A DNA stretch of 5,273 nt from Alistipes sp. (GTDB taxonomy: Bacteria > Bacteroidota > Bacteroidia > Bacteroidales > Rikenellaceae). The notes below the pieces were generated by a model. The model did not search any database, was not told the DNA's origin, and saw only the letters and a list, made by a program, of their open reading frames with translations. Numbering within the stretch: the first letter of the stretch is position 1; every line of letters begins with the position of its first letter. The position numbers and the translations under genes were made by a program. The DNA is taken from NCBI GenBank assembly GCA_028691095.1, contig JAQUZZ010000128.1:1-5273 (forward strand), read 5' to 3'. Of this stretch, positions 1-5,273 are shown piece by piece.

Positions 1-1356
1 CAGAATATGCCCCCGTTCATCTCCACTCCATCCGCAATTATGAAGGTAGGGTTTCAGATTCTTCCGAATCTCCCCTTTGGGCTGGAAGTGAATGCCATCT
101 GCCGACTCCCACACCATGATGTAACTGCGTGCACTCATCCGTTCAACCGTATGAATCGCTTGAAACACGCCAAGATCCTCGCGGTATTTCACATCGCAAT
201 GATCGGCTCCTTTGAGTTTACTCTTGTTGATGACCGTGCCATGATAGGTCAGGTGTGCCGGCCACAAGGAGTCTTGGGTGCTGGCCGTGACCAGACGCGT
301 CGTGGTGCGCTCATCTCCCGTTCCGTTCCACGTGTAGTAGAAGTAGAGCGTGTCCCCCATCACCACCATACAAGGCTCTCCGGCACCAAAGCGTGTCGGA
401 TCGTCCGTATAGCGAATCATCGGCTGCACATCTGTGCCGGTCGTCCAGTGCTGCCCGTTCCACTTCTCCCAAGGACCCTCAGGATCTTTGGAGCGACAGA
501 TGTAGACATGATTCTCCACCATTCCCTTATTCTCCGTCGAGGTGTATCCAATGTAGTAATAACCACCCCAGAAGGCAACACCCGGATCACAGACCGAGAA
601 GTGGTCGGAGGCATACTCCGTGGGTAGGAGCACCATCTTCTCTGGCGTCCAGGTGCGTCCGCCATCCTTGGAGTGCTGATAGGAGGCCTGATCCCAGAAG
701 TAGGAGCCGTCACTCTTCTGCTGCACACAGTAGGCGACCCAGCCGGTGCGTTCCATCGGCTTGCCGTTGCGGTAACTCACCACCCCGGGCAGTGTCCCCT
801 CACTCTCCCAAACGCCTGAGTGGCTATAAGCCCCCTCGGAGAGCACCCAAAGATAGGTTCCGGCCGCAAAGAGCTGATCGTTGCTCACGGTCAGGCGCGC
901 TCCGTCGGCATAGTCGGTATAGCGTTGAACGGCCACGGGCGGCATTGCAATGTTCTGTGCATAGCTCCGTTTGGCGTCCCAGCGGTAGAGCGATAGCGTC
1001 AATCCGCAGGGCTTTCCGCTCCAGTTCGGACTGGTCACCCCCACAGCCCAAAAGGGTTGTTTCGCCTCGAAGCGTTGGGCTACGGTGGTGGTTCCGGAGA
1101 TTGCCTGCGGATGGTGGGGCTGCTCGCGGACAAAGAGCGGCAGATTCTTCCCATGGAGATCCCCCGGCGCGGCAAACCAAATGTCGATCGAGCGTTTGTC
1201 GTGCACCATAATCGAGGGCCCATAACGGTAGACTCCGCCTGTGTAAATATCCCATCCCGGGAGTGCTTCGGGAATCTCAAGGGGAGTCTGACCCCACAGC
1301 AGGGTAGGCCATCCCAGAAGAAGCCATAGGCCTCTTCGCCATTCATTTCGTTTCAT
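1..1356 (-). CDS. Secreted five-bladed beta-propeller glycoside hydrolase-like protein (GH43/sialidase-like), C-terminus cut by window edge
   Basis: An uninterrupted reading frame of 452 codons runs from an ATG at 1356 to base 1 without a stop, so the C-terminus lies outside the window. An in-frame TAA at 1371-1369 fixes this as the most upstream ATG. Residues 1-22 form a signal peptide (basic MKRNEWRR, hydrophobic LWLLLGW, likely cleavage after LLWG), so the protein is exported. The rest looks like a beta-propeller glycosidase: GPSI near 46-49 with IWFAAPG at 59-65, an Asp-box SKDGGRTW at 229-236, CDPGVAFWGGYYYIGYTST around 256-274, YICRSKDPEGPWEKWNG at 285-301 (a pattern common in GH43/GH32-type propellers), and GAGEP at 324-328. 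D257 and E327 are candidate catalytic acids by analogy with GH43 and related clans. The substrate cannot be told from sequence; one Asp-box and the YhcH neighbour make a sialic-acid-linked substrate possible. It lies 77 bases after yhcH and is probably co-transcribed. The family assignment is by recall of motifs only. Confidence 0.75.
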   Translation of the reverse strand, partial: MKRNEWRRGLWLLLGWPTLLWGQTPLEIPEALPGWDIYTGGVYRYGPSIMVHDKRSIDIWFAAPGDLHGKNLPLFVREQPHHPQAISGTTTVAQRFEAKQPFWAVGVTSPNWSGKPCGLTLSLYRWDAKRSYAQNIAMPPVAVQRYTDYADGARLTVSNDQLFAAGTYLWVLSEGAYSHSGVWESEGTLPGVVSYRNGKPMERTGWVAYCVQQKSDGSYFWDQASYQHSKDGGRTWTPEKMVLLPTEYASDHFSVCDPGVAFWGGYYYIGYTSTENKGMVENHVYICRSKDPEGPWEKWNGQHWTTGTDVQPMIRYTDDPTRFGAGEPCMVVMGDTLYFYYTWNGTGDERTTTRLVTASTQDSLWPAHLTYHGTVINKSKLKGADHCDVKYREDLGVFQAIHTVERMSARSYIMVWESADGIHFQPKGEIRKNLKPYLHNCGWSGDERGHIL

Positions 1357-1362
1357 AGCGTA

Positions 1363-1385
1363 GTTAGGTTAGGTTAGGTTAGGTT
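1363..1385. repeat. TTAGG pentanucleotide tandem repeat, about 4.6 copies
   Basis: Four perfect TTAGG units occupy 1364-1383, with partial units on both sides (G at 1363, TT at 1384-1385). Read on the minus strand this is an AACCT repeat ending 6 bases before the ATG of the glycosidase gene, where the ribosome would load. The repeat is not translated in the gene's frame because it contains an in-frame TAA at 1371-1369. A copy-number change by slippage would move upstream elements in 5-base steps without altering the protein. Confidence 0.9.
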
Positions 1386-1433
1386 GTGAATAGAGGAGGT
1401 GAATCTTAGGTGTGTGCCAAGAGTCGCCCTCCG

Positions 1434-1883
1434 TTATCGCTCGACTTTGACAATGATCTTATGGATCATGCCTTGGCCAATCATCGGAGCATGGGCATCC
1501 TGTGGCATAAAGATGGTAAATTCACCGGGGCGCAAGGTGTAGTAGGTCACGGGGGTATCCTCAAAGAACTGAATATCTTGTGCCGTATCGAACACGCCAA
1601 CCGGGGCTTTCAACGCTCCGCGCGGACTCCATCCGAAACCCTCTTCCGTGCCTTCGACCAGAATCTGAATGTCGATATAACGATTGTGAGCCTCCAGTGG
1701 GGCTTGTTGCGGCTCGCGCAAAGGCGTGTGCGACACCGTCATGTAGATATGACTGCCGTCGATCTCGTGTCGGCCGTCGGAGAGCGCATGCAGATCCAAG
1801 GCCGCGAGGGCTTCAAATGCCTGTTGCATACGGGGAGCCAAGTTGTAATAGCTGGCTCGATGTTCAAACGTATCTAAAATCAT
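1434..1883 (-). CDS. YhcH/YjgK/YiaL (EbgC/NanQ-like) cupin-fold family protein
   Basis: This 149-residue protein is close to the usual family length of about 150. It starts MILDTFEHRASYYNLAPRM and ends KIIVKVER. The diagnostic family stretch LEAHNRYIDIQILVEG is at 63-78, where E64, H66 and D71 are candidate metal or substrate ligands of the cupin-like barrel. A second motif, FMPQDAHAP at 125-133, contains H131, and a C-terminal HKIIVKV strand follows. E. coli YhcH (NanQ) is an N-acetylneuraminate anomerase; other members act on other sugars or are uncharacterised, so the substrate here is not fixed. No signal peptide is present, so it is cytoplasmic. The gene sits after a likely terminator and a 9-bp inverted repeat, and 77 bases before a secreted glycosidase-like gene, which suggests a joint role in sugar use. 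No TAnnTTTG promoter was found upstream. The alternative is an unrelated sugar mutarotase in the same family. Confidence 0.88.
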   Translation of the reverse strand: MILDTFEHRASYYNLAPRMQQAFEALAALDLHALSDGRHEIDGSHIYMTVSHTPLREPQQAPLEAHNRYIDIQILVEGTEEGFGWSPRGALKAPVGVFDTAQDIQFFEDTPVTYYTLRPGEFTIFMPQDAHAPMIGQGMIHKIIVKVER

Positions 1884-1900
1884 GGGTTAGGTTTATGGAT

Positions 1901-1925
1901 CGTGAGTTCGACCGTTGAACTCACG
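1901..1925. promoter_or_regulatory. Perfect 9-bp inverted repeat just upstream of the YhcH-family gene (possible operator or leader hairpin)
   Basis: The arm CGTGAGTTC (1901-1909) is repeated as its exact complement GAACTCACG (1917-1925), with a 7-base spacer between. It lies 17 bases upstream of the yhcH start codon. No T-run follows it on either strand, so it is a poor intrinsic terminator. Its size and symmetry suit either a binding site for a dimeric repressor or activator controlling yhcH and the glycosidase gene, or an RNA hairpin near the start of their transcript. No regulator gene is in view, and the function is inferred. Confidence 0.55.
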
Positions 1926-1930
1926 GTAGA

Positions 1931-1966
1931 ACAGAAAAGAGGAAGATGAGTCGCAACCCATCTTCC
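1931..1966 (-). terminator. Likely rho-independent terminator after yajC
   Basis: On the minus strand, GGAAGATG (1966-1959) pairs with CATCTTCC (1948-1941) across a 10-base loop and is followed at once by TCTTTTCTGT (1940-1931). An 8-bp stem with a U-rich tail fits an intrinsic terminator for transcripts leaving yajC, about 130 bases beyond its stop. The stem is only moderately GC-rich and the tail is interrupted, so termination may be partial. Confidence 0.5.
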
Positions 1967-2095
1967 CCATGTACATTACACCCTTCTCTCGCCTCCATTC
2001 TCCCCCCCCTTATGGGAAGAGGTGGAGCGTTCCGCACGACTTCCTCGAGCCTCACCCTCGAAGGGTTACGAGATGGGTATGAAGCCTATGCTCAA
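1967..2095. other. Gene-free spacer after yajC with a C8 homopolymer
   Basis: No convincing gene is seen here. The stretch holds a run of eight C at 2002-2009 (G8 on the transcribed strand). There is no TAnnTTTG element on the minus strand between yajC and the YhcH-family gene, so the promoter of the downstream genes is not recognised. Confidence 0.5.
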
Positions 2096-2422
2096 TTATT
2101 TGGCTTGGGGTGCCAGATCCGAAGGATCTTTCATCACCATGGCCTTGTCGACCCGAAGGCTCACATTGTTGTCCACCTCCAACAAGATATATCCCTCTTT
2201 GACCTCTTTGATCGTACCATAGATTCCTCCGGCAGTGATCACTTTCTGTCCCTTCTCCAAGGTATTGCGGAATTTCACCAGCTCCTTCTGACGTTTCTGC
2301 TGGGGACGAATCATAAAGAAGTACATCACGGCGAAGATCAGTACCATCATAATCAGAAGTGAGGCACTGGAACCTCCGGCAGCAGGCGCAGCGGCCTGAA
2401 GCATAACGGTTGCCATATTCAT
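2096..2422 (-). CDS. yajC: Sec translocon accessory subunit YajC
   Basis: YajC is a small single-span inner-membrane protein that associates with SecDF and the SecYEG protein-export channel. The 108-residue product shows the family layout: an Ala/Gly-rich N-terminus, one membrane helix at about 21-37 (SLLIMMVLIFAVMYFFM), then the signature RPQQKRQKE at 39-47. The soluble domain follows, with LEKGQKVITAGGIYGTIKEV at about 55-74 and a beta-rich tail ending in LAPQAK. Length matches the usual 85-115 residues. The start at 2422 was chosen because it lies about 22 bases from the predicted transcription start; M3 or M7 would also keep the whole domain. It has its own promoter and follows the DUF1573 gene in the same direction. 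A hairpin terminator lies downstream. Confidence 0.95.
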   Translation of the reverse strand: MNMATVMLQAAAPAAGGSSASLLIMMVLIFAVMYFFMIRPQQKRQKELVKFRNTLEKGQKVITAGGIYGTIKEVKEGYILLEVDNNVSLRVDKAMVMKDPSDLAPQAK

Positions 2423-2450
2423 ATTCAGTGAATGATTAAAAAGTTTCTTG

Positions 2451-2480
2451 CAAAGTTAAGCGATTCCTCGAATTATCCAA
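2451..2480 (-). promoter_or_regulatory. Bacteroidota-type promoter for yajC
   Basis: On the minus strand, TTG (2480-2478) is followed after exactly 19 bases by TAACTTTG (2458-2451), matching the Bacteroidota primary sigma factor consensus (TTTG near -33, TAnnTTTG near -7). Transcription would begin near 2444, giving a short leader of about 22 bases before the yajC ATG. It is the best promoter match I found in the window. Confidence 0.75.
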
Positions 2481-2566
2481 CACCTGCATCAAAGAATCTT
2501 TGGTAGCCTCGCCAACGGGAAGCGATCGACGCACATCCCCTCTCGCGGGGCGACTCCACATCGGCT

Positions 2567-2983
2567 TTACTCCACCTCTGCGGTCAACCACAAGGTGTAG
2601 GGAGCCGTGCCCAGGGAGGTTCTCAATCGGATTTGCTTGAGTTGGTAGCCATAGAATCCTTTGCTGTCGAACGTGAAACTTATACTTCCCGTGTGCGACG
2701 GTGCAATCGGATGACGCTCATACTCGACGCTCGTACAGCCGCAACTGGTGGTTGCGGCCAAAATAAGTACCGGACGGGAGGCATCGTTGCGCAGATTCAC
2801 CGTCATACGCACAACCTCTCCGGCATGGAGTCTTCCTAAATCAATCGTATCTGATACAGAGGTTTGGCCCAACGAAAGAACCCGCTGGGTGGTATCGGAG
2901 ATCACCTTGGGCGTCGAGGGCGTCGCATGACGACAGCCGCTCATACAGAGTACAGCCCAAAGCATCAACCAGAGATATTTCAT
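2567..2983 (-). CDS. DUF1573 domain lipoprotein
   Basis: The preferred ATG at 2983 gives 138 residues beginning with a lipoprotein signal, MKYLWLMLWAVLCMSGC, in which C17 would be lipidated after MSG. ATGs at 2995 and 3013 are in frame but would put 4 or 10 extra residues before the signal. The mature part carries the DUF1573 pattern of an immunoglobulin-like beta-sandwich: DLGRLHAGEVV at 48-58, a beta strand with LRNDASRPVLI at 64-74, the hallmark SCGCT at 80-84, then PIAPSHTGSISFTFDSKG. DUF1573 proteins are common in Bacteroidota and mostly of unknown function. The product is probably anchored in an envelope membrane. It lies 130 bases after nusB in the same direction; no TAnnTTTG element or terminator is visible between them, so read-through from nusB is likely. 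Confidence 0.88.
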   Translation of the reverse strand: MKYLWLMLWAVLCMSGCRHATPSTPKVISDTTQRVLSLGQTSVSDTIDLGRLHAGEVVRMTVNLRNDASRPVLILAATTSCGCTSVEYERHPIAPSHTGSISFTFDSKGFYGYQLKQIRLRTSLGTAPYTLWLTAEVE

Positions 2984-3113
2984 CGCATGAACCATTGTCG
3001 TATTCCACTTCATCTACCCCCGTCGACCTCTTCCGAAAAATGCACGGACTCAACGAAAGAAGTGTTCAATGGTGATCTCAGATCGCTCGTTTCCCAATCT
3101 CAACAGGTGGCGC

Positions 3114-4091
3114 TTAGGCCTCGTCGTCCGCAGCGTCCGCCGAAGCCTTGGAGTCAAGCAGGCCACGCCCCACCTTCTGGATGCGCTGCTCTGCGGTCAA
3201 CGCTTCGACCACTTTATCCATCACGCCATTGATGAAGTTGGTACTTCCCGGGGTGCTGTAATATTTCGAGATCTCGATAAATTCATCCAAAGTCACCTTC
3301 ACGGGGATGGATTTGGAGACGATCAACTCCGACATGGCGGCAACCATAATCACCGTGTCCATAAACGCGATACGATCGACCTCCCAGTTGCTGGTGAATT
3401 TGCCCAGATAGTCGGCATACTCCTTGAAGTGTACCAACGCATGACGGAAGAGCTCTACCACATAGAACCGATCCTCCTGATTCTTGTATTGAGCCACCAA
3501 GGGGGCTTCGGTCTGACTGGCCTTCATATCCGACAGGGTACGCACGACCATAATCGTTGCGAAATCAATGTCATCACTCCAGTAAATCGACTGTTCCTCG
3601 ACCACCGACTCCAACAGCGGATCGTCACAGGCCGTCTGTGTATAGAACTTCTCGACCAAAGCTACATCCTCACGGAAGCTATGCGAACTCTTCTCCATGT
3701 ATTTCTGGTAGTAGTCGCTCTCCAGTAAGGCGCCGTAGAGCCGCTTGATTAACTCCGGAGAGTTAGCCCAGCCCAGACTCTTCCGTTCCAAGTAGTCCGT
3801 CAATCTCTCCGAAGAGCGTAGCGCGGCAATGGCACGGTTGTCTATAAACTTGGTGTTGGGGTGAAGTTCCTCGGGGGAGGGCAGCTTCTTGCGACGTCCC
3901 AGCTCGATTCGTTGCTCGGCATAGGAGGCCACATCGACCACCAACCACAGCATTTGGTGGTACAACTCGTAGGTTTTGTCGATGCTGAACAGGAGACTCT
4001 TTTCCGTGGAGGCTAATGAATCCGATTCAGATTTAAAGTGAGCATAAAGGGCTTTGACAATCTTGATTCTTAATAATCTTCTGCTTAACAT
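3114..4091 (-). CDS. nusB: Transcription antitermination factor NusB, long Bacteroidota form
   Basis: NusB binds NusE (ribosomal protein S10) and boxA RNA in the antitermination complex that supports rRNA transcription; it is cytoplasmic. The 325-residue product is about twice the length of E. coli NusB (139 aa), as is usual in Bacteroidota, where an N-terminal extension precedes the conserved domain. The start MLSRRLLRIKIVKALYAHFKSE resembles a NusB first helix. The clearest family match is C-terminal: PVKVTLDEFIEISKYYST at 263-280 followed by TNFINGVMDK at 284-293, corresponding to the conserved NusB element ending in F(V/I)NG(V/I)LDK. Residues 294-325 form an acidic, Ala-rich tail ending ADAADDEA. 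The start at 4091 lies just after a TAAATTTG element. It heads the run nusB, DUF1573, yajC and is divergent from the flavoprotein gene. Confidence 0.94.
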   Translation of the reverse strand: MLSRRLLRIKIVKALYAHFKSESDSLASTEKSLLFSIDKTYELYHQMLWLVVDVASYAEQRIELGRRKKLPSPEELHPNTKFIDNRAIAALRSSERLTDYLERKSLGWANSPELIKRLYGALLESDYYQKYMEKSSHSFREDVALVEKFYTQTACDDPLLESVVEEQSIYWSDDIDFATIMVVRTLSDMKASQTEAPLVAQYKNQEDRFYVVELFRHALVHFKEYADYLGKFTSNWEVDRIAFMDTVIMVAAMSELIVSKSIPVKVTLDEFIEISKYYSTPGSTNFINGVMDKVVEALTAEQRIQKVGRGLLDSKASADAADDEA

Positions 4092-4116
4092 CTTTTCAAG
4101 AACTCTTTTGGGTGGG

Positions 4117-4124
4117 CAAATTTA
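4117..4124 (-). promoter_or_regulatory. Probable -7 promoter element for nusB
   Basis: TAAATTTG on the minus strand (4124-4117) matches TAnnTTTG. It would start transcription near 4110, about 20 bases before the nusB ATG. At the expected -33 position only a weak TTTCTG-like sequence is seen, so the call rests on the -7 element and its location. Confidence 0.5.
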
Positions 4125-4166
4125 GGCATTTTTTTCACGAAACAGAAAGAGATAGAGTGCTTTTTT

Positions 4167-4174
4167 TATCTTTG
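4167..4174 (+). promoter_or_regulatory. Probable -7 promoter element for the flavoprotein gene
   Basis: TATCTTTG at 4167-4174 matches TAnnTTTG and sits after a run of T, a layout common in Bacteroidota promoters. I see no clear TTTG at the expected -33 distance. Transcription would begin near 4181, leaving a leader of roughly 105 bases before the GTG start at 4288. It is divergent from the nusB element, which lies about 45 bases away. Confidence 0.55.
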
Positions 4175-4187
4175 TGGAAAATTTAAG

Positions 4188-4203
4188 TCCATCATGCGAT
4201 GGA
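4188..4203 (+). other. Small hairpin in the flavoprotein leader
   Basis: TCCATC (4188-4193) and GATGGA (4198-4203) form a perfect 6-bp stem with a 4-base loop, close to the predicted transcription start. A 14-codon reading frame (4194-4238) begins in the loop, but nothing shows it is translated. The rest of the leader to 4287 contains no riboswitch I recognise. Confidence 0.3.
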
Positions 4204-4287
4204 TGGGTCATGAACTCGCCGGTATACTCCTCCGATGAAGTCATGTAATGTATCCTCACTTCTTGTTCGATTACTTAACGTAAAACC

Positions 4288-5273
4288 GTGAGATCCTTCG
4301 ACCTAATTGTAATAGGAGCCGGCGCAGCCGGAGTGATGGCAGCCGGAGTTGCCGCCCGTCGCGGCTGGCGCGTCCTGCTCTGTGAAAAGATGGAGAAGCC
4401 GCAACGCAAAGTGCGCATCACCGGAAAAGGACGATGCAACCTGACCAATATGCGCTCCACTACGGAGTTTTTGGAGAAGGTGCGGAGTTCCCGGGAGTTC
4501 TTTGCTCCGGCACTGCAATACTTCTCCAATCGCGACACCGTCGCCTTTTTTGAACAGATCGGTCTACCCCTGAATACCGAGCGGGGCGAACGGGTCTTTC
4601 CCTCCAGCGGAAGGGCTTGGGATGTGGCGACCCAACATATCCGTTGGTGCGAATCCCAAGGGGTGACGATCGAATGCCACACCCGCGCCGTCGACCTGCT
4701 GACCCAAAACCGACAGATCACCAGTGTCCTGCTCGAAACCCCGCAGGGTAGGGAAGAGGTGCAGTCTCCGCGGGTTCTGCTTGCCACGGGCGGAGCCTCC
4801 TATCCGGCCACCGGTTCGACCGGCGACGGTTACGGATTGGCACACCGTTTGGGGCATCACATCGTAGCCATCCGCCCCTCCCTCACCCCCTTAGAGAGCT
4901 CGCTGCACGGCACAGCCCAACTCAAAGGTCTGAATCTGCGTAACATCACCGCCCGCCTTCTGCTGAACGGAACCTCCGTTCAAGAGGAGTTCGGAGAGAT
5001 GGAGTTCACCCCGTGGATCAGTGGAGCCATCATCCTACGCCTGAGTCGTCGTGCGGTCGATGCCTTGATCGACGGCGATCGGGTAGAGATCACCCTCGAC
5101 CTCAAACCGGCACTCAGTGAAGCCCAGATTCGGGCTCGACTGGAGCGAGAGTGCTCCCTGCTCCCCCCCGCTGCGCCCGTGACCGCTCTGCTCCGCAAAA
5201 TGGTTCCCGGGCCATTGGTCTCGCCGCTCTTGCGACAAGGGGGCATTCCGGAGCGCACTCCGTGCAAGATGCT
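4288..5273 (+). CDS. BaiN/HI0933-type NAD(P)/FAD-dependent oxidoreductase, C-terminus cut by window edge
   Basis: A frame of 328 codons is open from a GTG at 4288 to the right edge. GTG is the only plausible start: an in-frame TAA lies at 4276-4278, and the next in-frame ATG (residue 17) falls within the dinucleotide-binding fold. The N-terminus FDLIVIGAGAAGVMAAG carries the GxGxxG FAD site at 10-15, with the ribose-binding acidic residue E33. The family signature KVRITGKGRCNLTN is at 41-54. ERGERVFPSSGRAWDV at 98-113, LLATGGASYPATGSTGDGYG at 164-183 and EFTPWISGAIIL at 239-250 also match this flavoprotein family. The last differs from the usual FThyGiSGP form (P-W-I in place of h-y-G, A in place of P). 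Members include the bile-acid enzyme BaiN, but most have no known substrate, so no reaction is assigned. It is divergent from nusB. About 70-80 residues are probably missing at the C-terminus. Confidence 0.88.
   Translation, partial: MRSFDLIVIGAGAAGVMAAGVAARRGWRVLLCEKMEKPQRKVRITGKGRCNLTNMRSTTEFLEKVRSSREFFAPALQYFSNRDTVAFFEQIGLPLNTERGERVFPSSGRAWDVATQHIRWCESQGVTIECHTRAVDLLTQNRQITSVLLETPQGREEVQSPRVLLATGGASYPATGSTGDGYGLAHRLGHHIVAIRPSLTPLESSLHGTAQLKGLNLRNITARLLLNGTSVQEEFGEMEFTPWISGAIILRLSRRAVDALIDGDRVEITLDLKPALSEAQIRARLERECSLLPPAAPVTALLRKMVPGPLVSPLLRQGGIPERTPCKM

Noticed and set aside
7..1211. Two long plus-strand open frames (7-627 and 393-1211)
   Set aside because: They lie antisense to the glycosidase gene. 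Their translations are low-complexity or Arg/Ser-rich with no domain, while the minus-strand frame has a signal peptide and clear enzyme motifs.
1363..1385. TTAGG repeat as a telomere or eukaryotic contamination signal
   Set aside because: It matches the insect telomere unit, but only 4.6 copies are present and it is flanked on both sides by bacterial genes with bacterial spacing.
1410..1877. Plus-strand 155-codon frame over the YhcH-family gene
   Set aside because: The minus strand encodes a full-length family member, so this frame is a shadow. The nearby GGAGG on the plus strand at about 1395-1399 is taken as chance.
2473..2481. TTATCCAAC resembling a DnaA box
   Set aside because: It has two mismatches to TTATCCACA, is single, and overlaps the yajC promoter; no cluster suggests an origin.
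2534..2552. CCCC/GGGG hairpin after the DUF1573 gene as a terminator
   Set aside because: The stem is only 4 bp and no T-run follows on the minus strand.
2841..3053. Minus-strand 70-codon frame overlapping the DUF1573 start
   Set aside because: It overlaps the lipoprotein signal region in another frame and has no features of its own.
3069..3728. Plus-strand 219-codon frame over nusB
   Set aside because: It is antisense to a well-supported nusB and shows no recognisable domain.
4194..4238. 14-codon upstream reading frame in the flavoprotein leader
   Set aside because: It is short, has no ribosome site, and its peptide (MRWMGHELAGILLR) shows no run of regulatory codons, so it is not called as a gene.

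Overview
The window looks like a piece of a Bacteroidales chromosome, probably from a Porphyromonas-like or related genus. Three things point this way. NusB has the long form (325 aa) typical of Bacteroidota. The order nusB, DUF1573 lipoprotein, yajC fits that group. Several upstream regions carry Bacteroidota-type promoter elements (TAnnTTTG at -7, in one case with TTG 19 bases further upstream) and no Shine-Dalgarno sequence. The taxonomic call is an inference from gene content, not from a database match.

Layout: five genes are on the minus strand and one is on the plus strand. Reading leftward from about 4.1 kb, the minus-strand genes are nusB (4091-3114), a small DUF1573 lipoprotein (2983-2567), yajC (2422-2096), a YhcH/YjgK/YiaL-family sugar anomerase-like gene (1883-1434), and a large secreted beta-propeller glycosidase-like gene (1356 to the left edge, incomplete). 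Divergent from nusB, a BaiN/HI0933-type FAD-dependent oxidoreductase starts at a GTG at 4288 and runs off the right edge, also incomplete. The nusB/flavoprotein intergenic region holds back-to-back promoter elements.

Functionally there are two blocks. The right block is housekeeping: transcription antitermination (NusB), a Sec translocon accessory (YajC) with its own strong promoter, a lipoprotein of unknown role, and a flavoprotein. The left block looks like carbohydrate use: a secreted glycosidase-like protein with one Asp-box motif, next to a YhcH-family protein whose E. coli relatives act on sialic acid. A hairpin with a U-rich tail after yajC probably separates the blocks.

The left block has the most notable non-coding structure. 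A perfect 9-bp inverted repeat lies just upstream of yhcH, and a TTAGG pentanucleotide tandem repeat lies directly before the glycosidase start codon, with one further copy of the same motif before yhcH. I see no mobile element, CRISPR array, tRNA or rRNA, and no clearly new multi-gene system.
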